Origin: Actinomycetota bacterium
GTDB lineage: Bacteria; Actinomycetota; Actinomycetes; S36-B12; UBA5976
DNA: 5,827 bases
NCBI GenBank assembly: GCA_947486505.1
Contig: CANKTT010000091.1
Span: forward strand, 1-5,827
Direction of reading: 5' to 3'
Part shown: in pieces, positions 5,541 through 5,827 of the stretch
Layout: the number at the start of each line of letters is the position of its first letter
Position numbering within the stretch: position 1 is the stretch's first letter
Notes under the pieces: model-generated
Seen by the model: only the letters and a program-made list of their open reading frames with translations
Databases searched by the model: none
What the model was told of the DNA's origin: nothing
Translations under genes and position numbers: made by a program

Positions 5541-5827
5541 ATGTCGAAGTTTGCATATGTCAGCGTGCTCTTGGGCTGCCTTGCAGGCACCGCATGGTTG
5601 GAATTTTTCCTGAGAACCAAGGTCTATCGACGAACAATTAGATTGCTCCTAACGGTTCTTCCGGTACTTATTGTTTTCGCCATCTGGGATGCCTACGCCA
5701 TTGCACAAGGACACTGGACCTTTGATTCACGCTACGTAACTGGTGTCACCACAATTGCAAACATTCCGCTCGATGAAATTTTGTTCTTTATCGTGATTCC
5801 AATCTGCGCCATTTTGTCATTCGAGGC
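5541..5827 (+). CDS. crtYc: lycopene cyclase domain protein, CrtYc-like subunit (3' end cut by window)
   Basis: The frame is open from ATG 5541 to the window edge, 95 full codons. It encodes a small hydrophobic membrane protein with three likely helices: about 4-23, 32-55 and 75-95. The family signature is the WTFDSRYVTGV stretch (59-69), followed by IPLDEILFF (75-83) and a FEA near the edge. This matches the heterodimeric bacterial lycopene cyclase subunits CrtYc/CrtYe, which usually have about 100-120 residues, so little is missing. With a partner subunit (CrtYd type) such proteins cyclise the ends of lycopene to give beta- or epsilon-ionone rings; the sequence does not tell which. The usual Pro-Leu-Glu-Glu motif here reads PLDE, a conservative change. 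The partner gene would be expected just downstream, overlapping or fused. The gene is divergent from the kinase across 81 bp. In aquatic actinobacteria the resulting beta-carotene could feed retinal for rhodopsin; that is inference. Confidence 0.85.
   Translation, partial: MSKFAYVSVLLGCLAGTAWLEFFLRTKVYRRTIRLLLTVLPVLIVFAIWDAYAIAQGHWTFDSRYVTGVTTIANIPLDEILFFIVIPICAILSFE

Noticed and set aside
5444..5641. 65-codon plus-strand frame spanning the kinase/cyclase divergent promoter region
   Set aside because: It overlaps both the kinase start and the cyclase in a different frame; its translation is Arg/Cys-rich and unlike a real protein.

Overview
The window looks like chromosomal core sequence from a moderate-GC actinobacterium. 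The best clues are the class II DAHP synthase, which closely resembles Streptomyces and Mycobacterium AroG, the PASTA Ser/Thr kinase and the small lycopene cyclase subunit. The modest GC content, the very short intergenic gaps and the carotenoid gene fit a streamlined aquatic lineage (freshwater acI/Nanopelagicales or a similar group). That placement is an inference; no rRNA or other marker in the window fixes it.

Layout: a possible C-terminal tail of an upstream gene (2-88, +); a PlsC-type 1-acylglycerol-3-phosphate acyltransferase (195-890, +); a pyrophosphate-dependent phosphofructokinase (925-2145, -); a class II DAHP synthase (2229-3557, +); a transmembrane Ser/Thr kinase with four extracytoplasmic PASTA repeats (3564-5459, -); and the start of a CrtYc-like lycopene cyclase subunit (5541 to the window edge, +). 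The five main genes alternate strand without exception. Two pairs are convergent (gaps of 34 and 6 bp) and two are divergent (gaps of 83 and 81 bp). Each gene must therefore have its own promoter, and no operon is visible. No stretch longer than about 200 bases is without a gene.

The genes do not form a single pathway. They cover phospholipid synthesis (phosphatidic acid), reversible PPi-linked glycolysis, entry to the shikimate pathway, envelope-sensing phosphorylation and carotenoid cyclisation. The grouping of kinase, class II DAHP synthase and acyltransferase recalls the pknL-aroG-Rv2182c neighbourhood of Mycobacterium, so this is probably an old actinobacterial neighbourhood. In it, the phosphofructokinase is of the PPi type and the kinase faces a carotenoid gene.

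The most notable signal is regulatory. For four of the five genes a -10-like hexamer ends 6-7 nt before the start codon, and TAGAAT occurs at exactly the same distance before both minus-strand genes. This predicts leaderless mRNAs. I see no RNA gene, CRISPR array, mobile element or intrinsic terminator, and no convincing undescribed multi-gene system.
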